Shown: positions 44,003-52,200 of the stretch, piece by piece
Numbering within the stretch: position 1 is the first letter of the stretch
Layout of the letters: each line of letters opens with the position of its first letter
From: Roseomonas sp. HF4
GTDB taxonomy: Bacteria > Pseudomonadota > Alphaproteobacteria > Acetobacterales > Acetobacteraceae
DNA: 64,000 nucleotides
NCBI RefSeq assembly: GCF_005222755.1
Contig: NZ_STGD01000017.1
Span: 1 to 64,000 of the forward strand
Reading direction: 5' to 3'
Position numbers and translations under genes: made by a program
The notes under the pieces: model-generated
Told to the model about the DNA's origin: nothing
Database searches by the model: none
Seen by the model: only the letters and a program-made list of their open reading frames with translations

Positions 44003-44629
44003 ATGCAGAAATTCACCGCCGTCTCCGGCCCCGCCGCGCCCATGCTGAGCGCGAACGTGGACACCGACGTCATCATCCCGATCCAGCGCCTGGTCGGCTC
44101 GGGCCGCACGGGGCTCGGCCCCCATGCCTTCGAACGCCTGCGCTACAACAAGGACGGGTCGGAGAACCCCGACTTCATCCTGAACCGCCCGCAATACCGC
44201 GACAGCCCGATCCTGCTGGCGGGGCCCAACTTCGGCTGCGGATCCTCGCGCGAGGGCGCCGTCTGGGCGCTGATGGGCATGGGATTCCGCGCGGTGCTGG
44301 CGCCGTCCTTCGGCGACATCTTCTTCAACAACTGCTTCCAGAACGGGATGCTGCCGATCCGCCTGCCCGAGGAGACGATCCGGCAGATCGCAGCCGAGAC
44401 CGAGGCCGCGCAGGGCGCCCGCCACACGCGCGTGGACCTCGCGCGTCAGGTGGTGGTGACGCCGGACGGGCACGAAATCCCCTTCGACGTGGATGCGCGC
44501 AAGAAGGACGCGCTGCTCGAGGGCCTGGACGACATCGCGCTGACGCTGCGCCTCAAGGACCAGATCCTGGCGTGGCAGAAGGCCGACCGCGCCGCGCGCG
44601 CCTGGGCCTGGGAGACGGTGGAGCGATGA
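44003..44629 (+). CDS. leuD: 3-isopropylmalate dehydratase-like small subunit
   Basis: A 208-residue swivelling-domain subunit with the motif LAGPNFGCGSSREGAVWALM, ending in the next gene's start. It has the DTDVIIPIQRLV segment of LeuD. It is 12 bases after the large subunit and overlaps the next gene by 4 bases, so the three genes form one operon. Confidence 0.92.
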   Translation: MQKFTAVSGPAAPMLSANVDTDVIIPIQRLVGSGRTGLGPHAFERLRYNKDGSENPDFILNRPQYRDSPILLAGPNFGCGSSREGAVWALMGMGFRAVLAPSFGDIFFNNCFQNGMLPIRLPEETIRQIAAETEAAQGARHTRVDLARQVVVTPDGHEIPFDVDARKKDALLEGLDDIALTLRLKDQILAWQKADRAARAWAWETVER

Positions 44630-45768
44630 GCGGCACCCCTGACCGCCGGACGACCGAGCCGCGCGACACGCTGAACATCGTCGTGCTGCCGGGCGACGGC
44701 ATCGGCCCGGAGGTCACCGCCGAGGCGGTGCGCGTCCTCGACTGGTTCGTCACACGGCGCGGCGTGCCGCTTGCGATGGAGCCGCGGCTCTTCGGCGCCG
44801 CCGCCTGGGCGGCGGAAGGCACCACCATGCCGGAGGCCACCTGGGACGCCATCCTGTCGGCCGACGCGCTGCTGTTCGGCGCCACGGGCAGCCTCGACCA
44901 GCAGCACATCCCGCCCGAGGAGCGCCGCAAGGGCGCGCTGCTGACCATGCGCCGCGCGCTCGACGTCTTCGCGAATCTCCGTCCGGTGAAGGCGCAGCCC
45001 GCGCTGGCCGAGGCATCGCCCTTCAAGGCGCGCACGATCGCGGGCGCCGACCTCGTGTTCGTGCGGGAATTGACCGCCGGCGTCTATTTCGGCACGCCGC
45101 GCGGCATCGAGACGATGGCGGACGGCACCCGCCGCGGCGTCAACACCCACGCCTACACCGAGGCCGAGATCGCGCGCGTCGCGCGCTTCGCCTTCGAGCT
45201 CGCGCGGACGCGCCGCAACCACGTGACCTCGGTGGACAAGGCCAATGTGATGGAGGCCGGGCGCCTCTGGCGCGACGTGGTGACCGAGGTGCATCGCGCG
45301 GAGTTCGCGGACGTCACGCTCGAGCACATGCTGGCCGACAATTGCGCGCTGCAGCTCGGCCGCGCGGCCACCCGCTTCGACGTGATCGTGACCGACAACC
45401 TGTTCGGCGACCTGCTGTCCGACTGCGCCGGCGCGATCAACGGCAGCCTCGGCATGCTGCCCTCGGCGGCGCTCTCGGCACCGGGGCCGGACGGGCGGCG
45501 GCGCGCGCTCTACGAACCGATCCACGGCTCGGCGCCCGACATCGCGGGCAAGGGCATCGCCAATCCGCTCGGCGCCATCCTGTCGGCCGCGCTGCTGCTG
45601 CGCTGGACGGCCGGGGCGCCGGCCGAAGCGGACCGCCTGGAAGCGGCGGTCGAGGCGGCGCTGGCCGCCGGCGCGCGCACGGCCGACATCGCCCTGCCCG
45701 GCGAGGCGGTCCTGTCCACGCGGGCCATGGCCGATGCCGTGATCGGGGCGCTGGAGGCCGCGGCGTAG
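44626..45768 (+). CDS. leuB: 3-isopropylmalate dehydrogenase-like oxidative decarboxylase
   Basis: A 380-residue beta-decarboxylating dehydrogenase. VVLPGDGIGPEVTAEAVRVL, TMRRALDVFANLRPVKAQPA, the active-site RELTAGVYFG, DKANVMEAGRLWRDVV and DNLFGDLLSDCAG all match LeuB. The NAD-binding loop HGSAPDIAGKGIANPLGAIL is intact. It is the last gene of the leuCDB-like operon. It may serve leucine synthesis or a related branched-diacid route. Confidence 0.92.
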   Translation: MSGTPDRRTTEPRDTLNIVVLPGDGIGPEVTAEAVRVLDWFVTRRGVPLAMEPRLFGAAAWAAEGTTMPEATWDAILSADALLFGATGSLDQQHIPPEERRKGALLTMRRALDVFANLRPVKAQPALAEASPFKARTIAGADLVFVRELTAGVYFGTPRGIETMADGTRRGVNTHAYTEAEIARVARFAFELARTRRNHVTSVDKANVMEAGRLWRDVVTEVHRAEFADVTLEHMLADNCALQLGRAATRFDVIVTDNLFGDLLSDCAGAINGSLGMLPSAALSAPGPDGRRRALYEPIHGSAPDIAGKGIANPLGAILSAALLLRWTAGAPAEADRLEAAVEAALAAGARTADIALPGEAVLSTRAMADAVIGALEAAA

Positions 45769-45789
45769 CGCCCGCCGCGCGAAGGCCGG

Positions 45790-46194
45790 TCAGCCCGGCG
45801 CGGGCCAGTCGGGGCGTTCGAAGCGCTGGACCTCGAGCGTGTAGCCGGCCGGGTCGCGAAAGAAGAAGGATGTGACGCGGTAGGTCTCGGAATATCCTGG
45901 GGCCTCCGCGATCTCGACGCCCGCTGCCTTCAGGCGCTCGTGCCAGCCCTCCACGTCGGCCGCGACGAAGGTGACGACGCAGCCACCCTGCACGCGGGGG
46001 TTGTCGGTCACGCGCGGCGCACGCGCCCTGCACACACCGAGGAAGGCGCGCGACCCCGGCGCGACCTCGTAGATGCGGCAAGAGCCCTGGTCCTGCGCGA
46101 GCGGCAGGCCGAGCACCTCCTCGTAGAAGCGCCACGACGGCGCGGGATCCTCGGCGTAGAGGAAGGTGACGTGCTGGTCGAAGGGCGCGGGCAT
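45790..46194 (-). CDS. VOC (glyoxalase/dioxygenase-fold) protein
   Basis: A 134-residue vicinal-oxygen-chelate protein. DQHVTFLYAEDPAPSWRFYE has the first His, and FVAADVEGWHERLKAAGVEI plus FRDPAGYTLEVQRF complete the two beta-alpha-beta repeats with the C-terminal Glu. A metal-dependent lyase/dioxygenase or a bleomycin-type binding protein; the substrate is unknown. ATG 46194 is chosen because homology starts there. A damaged second copy of its 5' end lies at about 47050-47120. Confidence 0.85.
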   Translation of the reverse strand: MPAPFDQHVTFLYAEDPAPSWRFYEEVLGLPLAQDQGSCRIYEVAPGSRAFLGVCRARAPRVTDNPRVQGGCVVTFVAADVEGWHERLKAAGVEIAEAPGYSETYRVTSFFFRDPAGYTLEVQRFERPDWPAPG

Positions 46195-46276
46195 GATGCG
46201 GAGCCTCCCTGGTCGCGCGGATGAAGGCGGCATCGCCGTGGGCGTCTCGGCCGATGCGCGACAAACCGGCCGGGCG

Positions 46277-46981
46277 TCAGCGGGCAGGCGACGTCTCGGC
46301 AGGCGCCGTCGCTTCGTGTCCGCCGCTTGCGCCGTCGGCAAGGGTTCCGTGGCGCAGGCTGCGGTAGCCGGCGCCTTCGAAGGCGGCGGACCAGGCTTCC
46401 TCGTCGCCCTGATACCCCACCATGTACTCCGGGCGTTCCGACACGCGCAGATGCCTCAGCCGGGGTTCGGGGACCGGCGCGTTGACGATGACGGCGTCGA
46501 TCTCGGCGTAGCGGAATGCCCGCCGCAGCGTCGGCATCAACGCCGCGAGATCCTCGGCGCGATCGACGAACCTTCCCCCCGGAATGGCGTAGCGGACGAA
46601 CAGGATCCGTCGTCCCGGCCTGTCGAGCCCCACCCAGTTCGAGGCCGCGTGGGCGAACCTGTCGCGCGCCTTCTTCACGTGGTCGCGCCAATCCTCGGCG
46701 AACGAGCCGCCGACCGACGGAAAATCATGGATATGGTGAAACCCGAAGCGATCGTTGCGGATGTTGGATATCCGCCCATCCGGCCCGTGGTCGGCGACGA
46801 GGTTCTCGCTCCGGTAGACCAGGTCGGGGTCCATTCCGGCGTCTATTGCCCCGAGAAGGCCTCCGAGGGGGGAAATGAACCAGTCGATTGGAAACGCGGT
46901 CGAAAACCCGAAGACCCGTCGGACGTTATGGGTGTTCTTGCAGTTCGATCCGAGGGGAACGACGTCAGAATACGGTTCCAT
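46277..46981 (-). CDS. DUF1796-like protein (putative papain-like cysteine peptidase family)
   Basis: A 234-residue cytosolic protein beginning EPYSDVVPLGSNCKNTHNVR, then GFSTAFPIDWFISPLGGLLG, NDRFGFHHIHDF and RRILFVRYAIPGG. This N-terminal Cys plus pattern is that of DUF1796, described as papain-like cysteine-peptidase folds of unknown role. The Cys at about 14 and His near 84-86 (FHHIH) are candidates for a catalytic dyad, which cannot be confirmed by eye. It lies between the VOC gene and a broken copy of that gene. Confidence 0.6.
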   Translation of the reverse strand: MEPYSDVVPLGSNCKNTHNVRRVFGFSTAFPIDWFISPLGGLLGAIDAGMDPDLVYRSENLVADHGPDGRISNIRNDRFGFHHIHDFPSVGGSFAEDWRDHVKKARDRFAHAASNWVGLDRPGRRILFVRYAIPGGRFVDRAEDLAALMPTLRRAFRYAEIDAVIVNAPVPEPRLRHLRVSERPEYMVGYQGDEEAWSAAFEGAGYRSLRHGTLADGASGGHEATAPAETSPAR

Positions 46982-47049
46982 GCGCCCCTCTCGCCTTTGG
47001 CATCCGGAATACGGCAAAGCCGCCATGGCGCCAAGCAGATGGCAGGCAG

Positions 47050-47120
47050 CGCCAGGACGCCGCGGGATCCTCGGCACAGAGGACGGTGACGTGCCGGTCG
47101 AACGGGCGGGCAGCACGGCG
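47050..47120 (-). pseudogene. Remnant of a second VOC gene (5' fragment)
   Basis: On the minus strand the sequence translates as PFDRHVTVLCAEDPAASWR, which matches PFDQHVTFLYAEDPAPSWR at the N-terminus of the VOC protein at 45790-46194, with 15 of 19 residues identical. The start codon is lost and the rest of the gene is missing. It is the relic of a tandem or dispersed duplication that now flanks the DUF1796 gene. Confidence 0.75.
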
Positions 47121-47199
47121 AGGCAGCGGGCCATGCCAAGCCGCGGCGGCGCGCGATGCCCGTTGCGCCGCCGCATGGGCTGACGCAGGCTCGCGGCCG

Positions 47200-48537
47200 A
47201 TGCAGCGCGTCCTTGCCTGGGTCCTCCGCCACTGGCTGCCGAGCGCCGCGGCACTCCTCCTCGCCTGCGCCGCGGTCGGCTATTTCCTCGCCGCCGCGCC
47301 GCCGCCGCGCGAGATCCGGATCGCGACCGGCACTGTGCCCGGCTCCGCCTATACCCACGCGGCCGAGGCCTACGCGGCCCGGCTGGAGGCCACCGGCTTC
47401 CGCGTGCAGCGCCGCCCGACGGCCGGCACGGTCGAGAACATCGCCCGCCTGCATGCACGCGAGGTGGACATCGCGCTCATTCAGGGCGGCATCGCCGACC
47501 GGGAGCGTGACGCCGGGCTCGAATCCCTCGGCGCCGTCTTCCCGGAGCCGACCTGGATCTTCGTCCGCGCGGGAACGGACGCGCCGCGGCTTGCCGCGCT
47601 CAAGGGCCAGCGGGTCGCGATCGGGCCAGAGGGCAGCGGCACCCGCGTGCTGGCGCTCGCGATCCTGGCCGCCAACGGCCTGGCGCCAGGCGATGTGACG
47701 GCGCTGCCCCTCACCGGCCCGGAGGCGGCCGAGGCGCTGCTCGCGGGCGAGGCCGATGCGGCGGTCTTCGTCGCGGCCGCCATGACGGGCGCGATCGAGC
47801 GGCTGCTGAACGCGGCGCCGGCGATCACGCTGATCGACTTCGCGGGGCGCGCCGCAGCCTACGGCGTCCGGCTGCCCTACCTCTCGCCGGTCGAGTTGCC
47901 GCGCGGCGGGCTCTCGCTCGGCGCCGACCTCCCGTCGGCGCCGGTCACGCTGCTGGCGCCGGTCGCCTCGGTCGCCGTCCATGCCGACATCCACCCGCAG
48001 GTGGTCAGCCTGATGGTGGGCATCATGCAGGAGGTGCATCGCCCGCGGACGCTGTTCTCGGCGGAGGGCGCCTTCCCGAACATGCTCGCGCAGGACCTGC
48101 CGATGCACGAGGATGCCGAGCGCTACTACGCGCGCGGGCGGACCGCGCTGCAGCGCTGGCTTCCCTTCTGGGTCGCCGTCTGGGTCGAGCGGCTGTTCTT
48201 CATCCTGCTTCCCGTCCTCGGCATCGCGGTGCCGCTGATCCGCTTCGGCCCGGCGCTCTACGCCTGGCAGATGGAGGCGCGGGTCTGGCGCCACTACGAG
48301 ACGCTCCGCGGCATCGAGGCCGAAGCCGAGGTGGCCACGCAGCCAGCGGCGCAGGAGGCGCTGCGCGAGCGGCTGGAGGCGCTGGAGAGCCGCGTGGCGC
48401 GCCTGGCCATGCCGGTCAATTACCGGCGCCACATCTTCGCGCTGCGCCGCGACATCGCCTATGTGCGCGCGCAGCTCCGCCGGGACCGCCCTTCCGCCCC
48501 GCATCGACCGCTGCCCGAGGGGCCGGCGGACCTCTGA
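47200..48537 (+). CDS. TAXI-family TRAP-type solute-binding protein with membrane anchors
   Basis: A 445-residue protein. An N-terminal helix (LPSAAALLLACAAVGYFLAA) precedes a TAXI binding domain (IRIATGTVPGSAYTHAAEAY, VDIALIQGGIADRER, RVAIGPEGSGTRVLALAILA). A second membrane helix pair near 314-345 and a C-terminal coiled-coil-like tail (EALRERLEALESRVARLAMP) follow. This TAXI-plus-anchor arrangement suggests an inner-membrane-tethered receptor rather than a free periplasmic protein. No TRAP permease is nearby. Confidence 0.8.
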   Translation: MQRVLAWVLRHWLPSAAALLLACAAVGYFLAAAPPPREIRIATGTVPGSAYTHAAEAYAARLEATGFRVQRRPTAGTVENIARLHAREVDIALIQGGIADRERDAGLESLGAVFPEPTWIFVRAGTDAPRLAALKGQRVAIGPEGSGTRVLALAILAANGLAPGDVTALPLTGPEAAEALLAGEADAAVFVAAAMTGAIERLLNAAPAITLIDFAGRAAAYGVRLPYLSPVELPRGGLSLGADLPSAPVTLLAPVASVAVHADIHPQVVSLMVGIMQEVHRPRTLFSAEGAFPNMLAQDLPMHEDAERYYARGRTALQRWLPFWVAVWVERLFFILLPVLGIAVPLIRFGPALYAWQMEARVWRHYETLRGIEAEAEVATQPAAQEALRERLEALESRVARLAMPVNYRRHIFALRRDIAYVRAQLRRDRPSAPHRPLPEGPADL

Positions 48538-48718
48538 TGCCTGGCACACGAAGGTCTCACCTTCGTGCCACTCGAACGCCGGGCGGGCCGAACCGGCCGC
48601 CCGCACCTCGCGACCGTTCCCGCAACGGACGCCCCTGGCACGCCGCGGCCGGCGGGGCGATGATCGCGGCGGAACGACCCCCCGCCCGCGGGGTGGCCGA
48701 TGACAGGGACAGGACGGC

Positions 48719-49198
48719 ATGAGCGACCTCTCGAACAAGATCACGAACCGGATCCCGCTGAAGGAGCCCGCCTGGCTGCGGGAGTTCAAGACCTTCATCA
48801 TGCGCGGCAACGTCATCGACCTCGCGGTCGGCGTCGTGATCGGCGCGGCCTTCACCTCGATCGTCACCTCGCTGGTGACCGACCTGATCAACCCGCTGGT
48901 CGGCATCCTGATGGGCGGCATCGACTTCTCGAACCTGTTCATCGTGCTGTTCGGGGAACGCCGCGCCTCGCTCGAGGCGACGCGCGAGGGCGGCGCTTCG
49001 GTGCTCGCGATCGGTGCGTTCCTGAACGCTGTCATCAAGTTCGTGATCGTCGGCTTCGCGGTGTTCTGGCTGGTCAAGGTCATCAACCGCCTGCACGGGC
49101 CGAAGGAAGCGCCGAAGCCGGCCGGGCCCACGCCGACCGAGGCGCTGCTCGCCGAGATCCGGGACGAGCTGAAGGCGCAGCGTGGCGGCGACGCCTGA
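48719..49198 (+). CDS. mscL: Large-conductance mechanosensitive channel MscL
   Basis: A 159-residue protein with two helices. FIMRGNVIDLAVGVVIGAAF is the classic N-terminal MscL motif and NAVIKFVIVGFAVFWLVKVI is the second helix. It opens at high membrane tension to release solutes on hypo-osmotic shock. The length is slightly long for the family. It is preceded by about 180 bases without a gene. Confidence 0.95.
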   Translation: MSDLSNKITNRIPLKEPAWLREFKTFIMRGNVIDLAVGVVIGAAFTSIVTSLVTDLINPLVGILMGGIDFSNLFIVLFGERRASLEATREGGASVLAIGAFLNAVIKFVIVGFAVFWLVKVINRLHGPKEAPKPAGPTPTEALLAEIRDELKAQRGGDA

Positions 49199-49207
49199 CG
49201 CGCCGCG

Positions 49208-52200
49208 TCAGAGCCTGATCGTCCCAGCCCCCACCAGCGCCGCGATCCGCGCCGCCACCGCGATCTCGGACCCCGCATCGAGCCCGAGCGTCGCGAGGAT
49301 GGCGCGCGCAAGCTCCGCCTCCGTCATCGGCACGCCGCGCGCCAGCAGCGCTTCGGCCGTCGCGGCGATCTCGGCCGGCGGCACGGAGGCCGCGCGCCGC
49401 AGATGCGCCGCCGCCGCGCGCCGGTCGCGCGGGACGATGCGGGCCTCGGCCATGGACAGAAGGCCCGCGGCCTCGGTCACGCCGTGCTGCGCGCGGGCGA
49501 TGGGCAGCGCGCTGCGCAGCGCGGCGCGCTCGGCCGGGGACAGCGCCTCCCGCCCGGCGGCGAGGCGAAGCCGCTCGGCCAGGCTGTCCAGCGTGACCGG
49601 CGCCTCGGCCGCGACAACCGCCCCGATCGCGGCGGCGAGGGTCGCGGCGGGCAGCGCGTCCAGCGCGCCCTGCGGCAATTCGGGCGCGGCCTCCCGGTAG
49701 GGCTCGGCGATGCCGGGCACGGGGGGCGCGGCGGCGGGTTCGGGCGGCGGCGCGGCGGCGAGCTCGGCGCCGAGCGCCGCGGCGATGCGCGCGGCCTCGG
49801 CCTCGGGCCGCGCATACCAGGCGAGCGACCAGGCGCGCGCCAGCTTCCAGCCCATCACGGCGAGCGCGCCGGGGCGGCCGCGCTCCCGGTCCCGCGCGCA
49901 GCGCAGCGCCGCCCAGTCGCCGGCATCGGCCTCGATGCCGAGCTCGTAGCCCGCCTCCCCCTTCGCCGCGACGTCGAGGAAGAGGCCTGCGAGCCCGACC
50001 CGCGTCACGGGCTCGCGCCCGGCGGCGCGCACGGCCTCGGCGATGGCGTCGGCGATCGGGCTCGGAAGCGCCACCTCCCCGCCGCGCGGGGCGGCCGCGG
50101 GGCCGGCGGCGAAGCCGAGGAACGCCTTGAGCGCGGCGACGCCCCGGCCGGACGCGCGCTCGAGGTCGATGTCGTCCGCGCCGATCCCCGCGAACACGAT
50201 GCAGCGCTTCTTGGCGCGGGTGATCAGCACGTTGAGCCGCCGCTCGCCGCCCTCGGCCGAGAGCGGGCCGAAGCGCATGGCAAGCCTGCCATCCTTGTCG
50301 CGGCCGTAGCCGACCGAGATCAGGATCGCGTCGCGCTCGTCGCCCTGCACGTTCTCGAGGTTCTTGACGAAGAAGGGCTCGTCGGCGTGATCGGCGAAGA
50401 AGGCGTCGGCCGAGGGGTCGTCGCGGCGCGCGGCCTCGATCGCGTCCATGATCGCGTCGCGCTGGCGGATCGAGAAGGCGGCGACGCCCAGCGTATCGCC
50501 CGGCGTCTCCTTCGCGTGGCGCATCACGGCCTGCGCCACGGCCACGGCCTCGGCGCGGTTCACGCCCTCCCCGGTCTCCCAGGCGCCATCCACGCGCACC
50601 AGCGACAGGCCGAGTTCCGCCGAGCGCGGGCGGGGGCTCGGCAGCACCAGCAGCCGGTTCTCGTAGAATTCCTGGTTGCTCGTCGCGATCAGGCTCTCGT
50701 GCCGGCTGCGGTAGTGCCAGCGCAGCATGGCGCGCGGGATGCCACGCGCGTTGCAGAGGCCGAGGATGCTCTCGACATCGCGCGCCGCCACCGCGTCGGG
50801 CGCGTCCTCGGGCGCGGTGTCCTCCGCCTCCTCGGTCATGCGCTGGAAGAAGCGGGTCGGCGGCATCTGCCGGTCGTCGCCGACCACCACCACCTGGCGA
50901 CAGCGCGCGATGGCGCCCAGCGCATCCACGGGCTCGACCTGGCTCGCCTCGTCGATCACCAGCAGGTCGAAGCTGAGGCCTGGTCGCAGCCCGTGCGGAG
51001 GGCTGAGGAACTGCGCGACGCTGAGCGGGCTCATCATGAAGACCGGCTTCACGCCCTGCACGGCACCGGCGGCGCGGAGCAGTAATTCCCGCACCGGCAG
51101 GTGGCCGCGCTTCTTCTCCATCTCGCCGCGGATCACCTGCATCTCGGGCGCGGTGTCGCGCACGCGCTTGACCTGCTCGGCATGGGCGCGGGCGGCCTCG
51201 GCGCGGGTCAGCGCGATGCGCGCGCGGTCGGCGTCGCGGAACTCCTCCACCGTGCGGTCCCAGGTGCCTGCGTCGAAGCCCGCGAGCGCGGGGAAGCGCG
51301 CGGTCGCGGCGCGCAGCAGGGCTTCGTGCACGGCATAGGCGAAGGCGTCCTCGGCCGCGGCGGCGGACAGCCGGCCATCCTGCAGGCGCGCTACCAAGGG
51401 CTCGAGCCCCTCGGCCGCGGCCAGCGCGCGGCGCCAGCCCTGCCAGGTGGGCAGCGCCTCGGGATGCATCGCCCAGGCGCCGAGCCGTTCGGCCAGCGCG
51501 GCGAAGGACGGGTCCGGCGTGCCGAAGGCCGCCACGGCGTCGAGGCCGGTCGCCTGCTGCAGGTCGCGCCAGGCGGCGGCCGCGGCGTCGAGCGTGGCGG
51601 CATCGCCGGCCGGCGTGCCCTCGGCGAGGGCCGCGGCGGCCCCGGGTCCGTGCTTCTGCCGCCAGAGGATCAGCGCCGACATGGCCGACGGATCCGTCTC
51701 CTCCCCCCGCCACAGCCGGCCGAAGGCCGCGGCGCCGAGCGCGCCGCCCGCGCGGACGCGGTCGCGCGCCTGTTGCCCGGCCAGGGCTGCGTCGATCGCG
51801 GCGAGCGGGTCCGCCCCGTCGCGCGCGACGCGGCCGGCAACCTCCTGCGCCGCGCGGCGCCCGGCATTGAGGAAGCCGAAGAAGCCGCCCGAGCCGGCGA
51901 GCGCCCCGCGCGCCTCGGCCAGCCCCGCGACGTCGAGCGCGCCGGGCTTCAGCCGCGGGTCGCGCCGGGCGATGGCGAGCTTCGCGACCGCCTCGGTCAA
52001 TGCGACCAGCGGAGCGGGGTCGGCGCGCCAGGCGGCGCTGGCCATGGCGGCGGGGTCGTGCGGCGGCGCTTCCCGCAGCGCGGCCGCCGCGGCCAGGTGG
52101 CGCGCGACGCCGGCCGGTCCCGCGCCCTCGCCCGCGGCGGCGCCGGCGGCGGCGAAGGCGCGGATCCAGCCGGGCAGGCGCGCCATCAGCCGCTCGGTAT

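Noticed and set aside
42664-45768. 1034-residue plus-strand frame
   Set aside because: The 5' two thirds are a frame-shifted shadow of leuC and leuD; only the part from 44626 is the true leuB-like gene.
48538-48718. TGGCAC hexamers near 48542 and 48637 as sigma-54 promoters
   Set aside because: Neither has TTGC at the required distance, so the -12 element is missing.
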